Assembly: GCA_964578975.1 (NCBI GenBank)
Contig: CAZOFA010000055.1
Coordinates: forward strand, 1-15,801
Direction: 5' to 3'
DNA from: CAYRUP01 sp964578975
GTDB taxonomy: Bacteria; Pseudomonadota; Gammaproteobacteria; DSM-16500
Length of the DNA stretch: 15,801 bases
A model generated the notes under the pieces. It did no database searches. It was given only the letters and a program-made list of their open reading frames with translations, and was not told the origin of the DNA. Below are positions 14,785-15,801 of the stretch, one piece after another. A program made the position numbers and the translations under genes. Numbering within the stretch: position 1 is the first letter of the stretch; each line of letters opens with the position of its first letter.

Positions 14785-15778
14785 TTTCGTTCCGTTATGG
14801 ACACTCATTTTAGGCGCTGCGGTTTTTTTCTATGTGTTATTAGATGGATTCGATTTGGGTGTGGGTATGCTGTATGGATTGGCCCCTGATCGCGCATCGC
14901 GTAGTTTAATCATGGATTCTATTGCACCCGTCTGGGATGGCAATGAAACGTGGTTAATCCTCGGCGGTGTTGGTTTGTTTGCGGCATTTCCGCTGGCTTT
15001 CGCCATTATTATTCCTGCCGTTTATTTTCCCATTCTCGTGATGTTGTTGGCGTTAATTTTTCGCGGCGTGGCATTTGAATTTCATTTTCGCGATGCAGCA
15101 CATGTCACGTTTTGGGATCATGCCTTTAGCATTGGCTCATTAGTTGCAACATTCGCGCAAGGCATTGTGCTCGGTGCTTTTATTCAAGGATTTCAGGTGG
15201 ATGGACGCGATTTTGCCGGCAGTTCGTTTGACTGTTTCACACCGTTTTCAATTTTTACGGGAATCGGTTTAATTTTTGGATACGGTTTATTGGGAGCCGG
15301 TTGGCTCATCTTAAAAACTGAAAATGAATTACAAAAATTAGCACGTCGTCAAGGACGCTGGTGTTTTCTCGGTGTCATTATTTCAATCGCCATCGCATCG
15401 CTTTGGACGCCGTTAATGGATGCTGAGATTGCACAGCGCTGGTTTTCCTGGCCGAATATGGCGTATTTATCTCCCATCCCGATCATCACACTCGCATTGA
15501 TTGTTTTTGAATGGCGCGCGCTGAATAATTTATCTGAAGCAGCACCGTTTATTGGCGCCATCGGATTATTTTTAATTTCTTATTTAGGTATCGCGATCAG
15601 CCATTTCCCGATGATTATTCCGCATCATTTTACCTTATGGGAAGCGGCATCGGCGCCTGAAACACAAGCGTTTTTAATTGTGGGGACGTTATTTTTGTTA
15701 CCGATTATTTTGATGTATAGCGCTTGGTCGTATTGGGTGTTTCGGGGGAAGGTGAGGGCGGAGATTGGGTATCATTAA
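14774..15778 (+). CDS. cydB: Cytochrome bd-type quinol oxidase subunit II
   Basis: Subunit II pairs with the preceding subunit I to make the bd oxidase and stabilises the haems. The 334-residue protein, the usual length for CIO-type subunit II, has about eight to nine membrane helices and the N-terminal signature: FYVLLDGFDLGVGML, then APVWDGNETWLIL and FPLAFAIIIPAVYFPI. GLLGAGWLILKTE in the middle is also characteristic. The chosen ATG at 14774 overlaps the end of cydA by 11 bp and begins MVIDFVPLWTLILG as the family does; a longer frame back to 14678 is discarded because it lies in cydA. GGAG lies 10 bases upstream. No small cydX-like gene is seen in the 23 bp before the window end, but it could be beyond it. 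Confidence 0.95.
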   Translation: MVIDFVPLWTLILGAAVFFYVLLDGFDLGVGMLYGLAPDRASRSLIMDSIAPVWDGNETWLILGGVGLFAAFPLAFAIIIPAVYFPILVMLLALIFRGVAFEFHFRDAAHVTFWDHAFSIGSLVATFAQGIVLGAFIQGFQVDGRDFAGSSFDCFTPFSIFTGIGLIFGYGLLGAGWLILKTENELQKLARRQGRWCFLGVIISIAIASLWTPLMDAEIAQRWFSWPNMAYLSPIPIITLALIVFEWRALNNLSEAAPFIGAIGLFLISYLGIAISHFPMIIPHHFTLWEAASAPETQAFLIVGTLFLLPIILMYSAWSYWVFRGKVRAEIGYH

Positions 15779-15801
15779 CTATTGTCATTCATCAAAATTT
15801 A

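Noticed and set aside
15781..15801. ATTGTCATTC at the window end as another repeat copy
   Set aside because: Only the first bases of a possible element are visible before the sequence stops.

Overview
The window looks like chromosomal DNA from an AT-leaning gammaproteobacterium. The strongest evidence is the block rnpB / rsmI / lpoA / yraN / phosphoheptose-isomerase-like SIS gene / dolP, which has the gene order of E. coli and Pseudomonas. The AT-rich intergenic DNA, many GTCAT...ATGAC palindromic repeats and two large non-secretory helical proteins without recognised families would suit a Legionellales-type (Legionella/Coxiella/Berkiella-like) host-associated bacterium. That lineage placement is inference, not shown by the sequence.

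Layout. Positions 1-370 (minus) hold nearly all of the RNase P RNA. Its likely -10 box sits just downstream of the end of rsmI (minus, 393-1250). After a short palindromic repeat, a tightly overlapping plus-strand envelope operon runs from 1359 to 4248: lpoA (activator of PBP1A), yraN (nuclease-fold protein), a GmhA/DiaA SIS-domain gene and dolP (two BON domains, lipoprotein). A repeat-filled 158-bp gap separates dolP from a second dolP paralogue of identical length (4407-4973).

From 4974 the content becomes accessory. A FAD-dependent oxidoreductase of the D-amino-acid-oxidase type with a long unassigned C-terminal half (5135-6877) lies 15 bp upstream of a membrane-free hybrid histidine kinase (6893-9208; PAS-PAS-HisKA-HATPase-REC-REC), so the two are probably co-transcribed. 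A perfect 39-bp inverted repeat (9220-9333) sits 11 bp from the stop codons of both convergent genes. Beyond it lie two divergently transcribed orphan genes: a 549-aa coiled-coil protein (minus, 9345-10994) and a 678-aa protein with an N-terminal HAD phosphatase-like domain, a long helical middle and a proline-rich tail (11206-13242). This pair is the best candidate for something undescribed, plausibly secreted effectors, but secretion is only inferred.

The window closes with a complete cydA/cydB-type operon (13390-15778). The short Q-loop of subunit I marks it as a cyanide-insensitive (CIO-type) bd quinol oxidase. No tRNA, transposase, CRISPR array or phage gene was seen.
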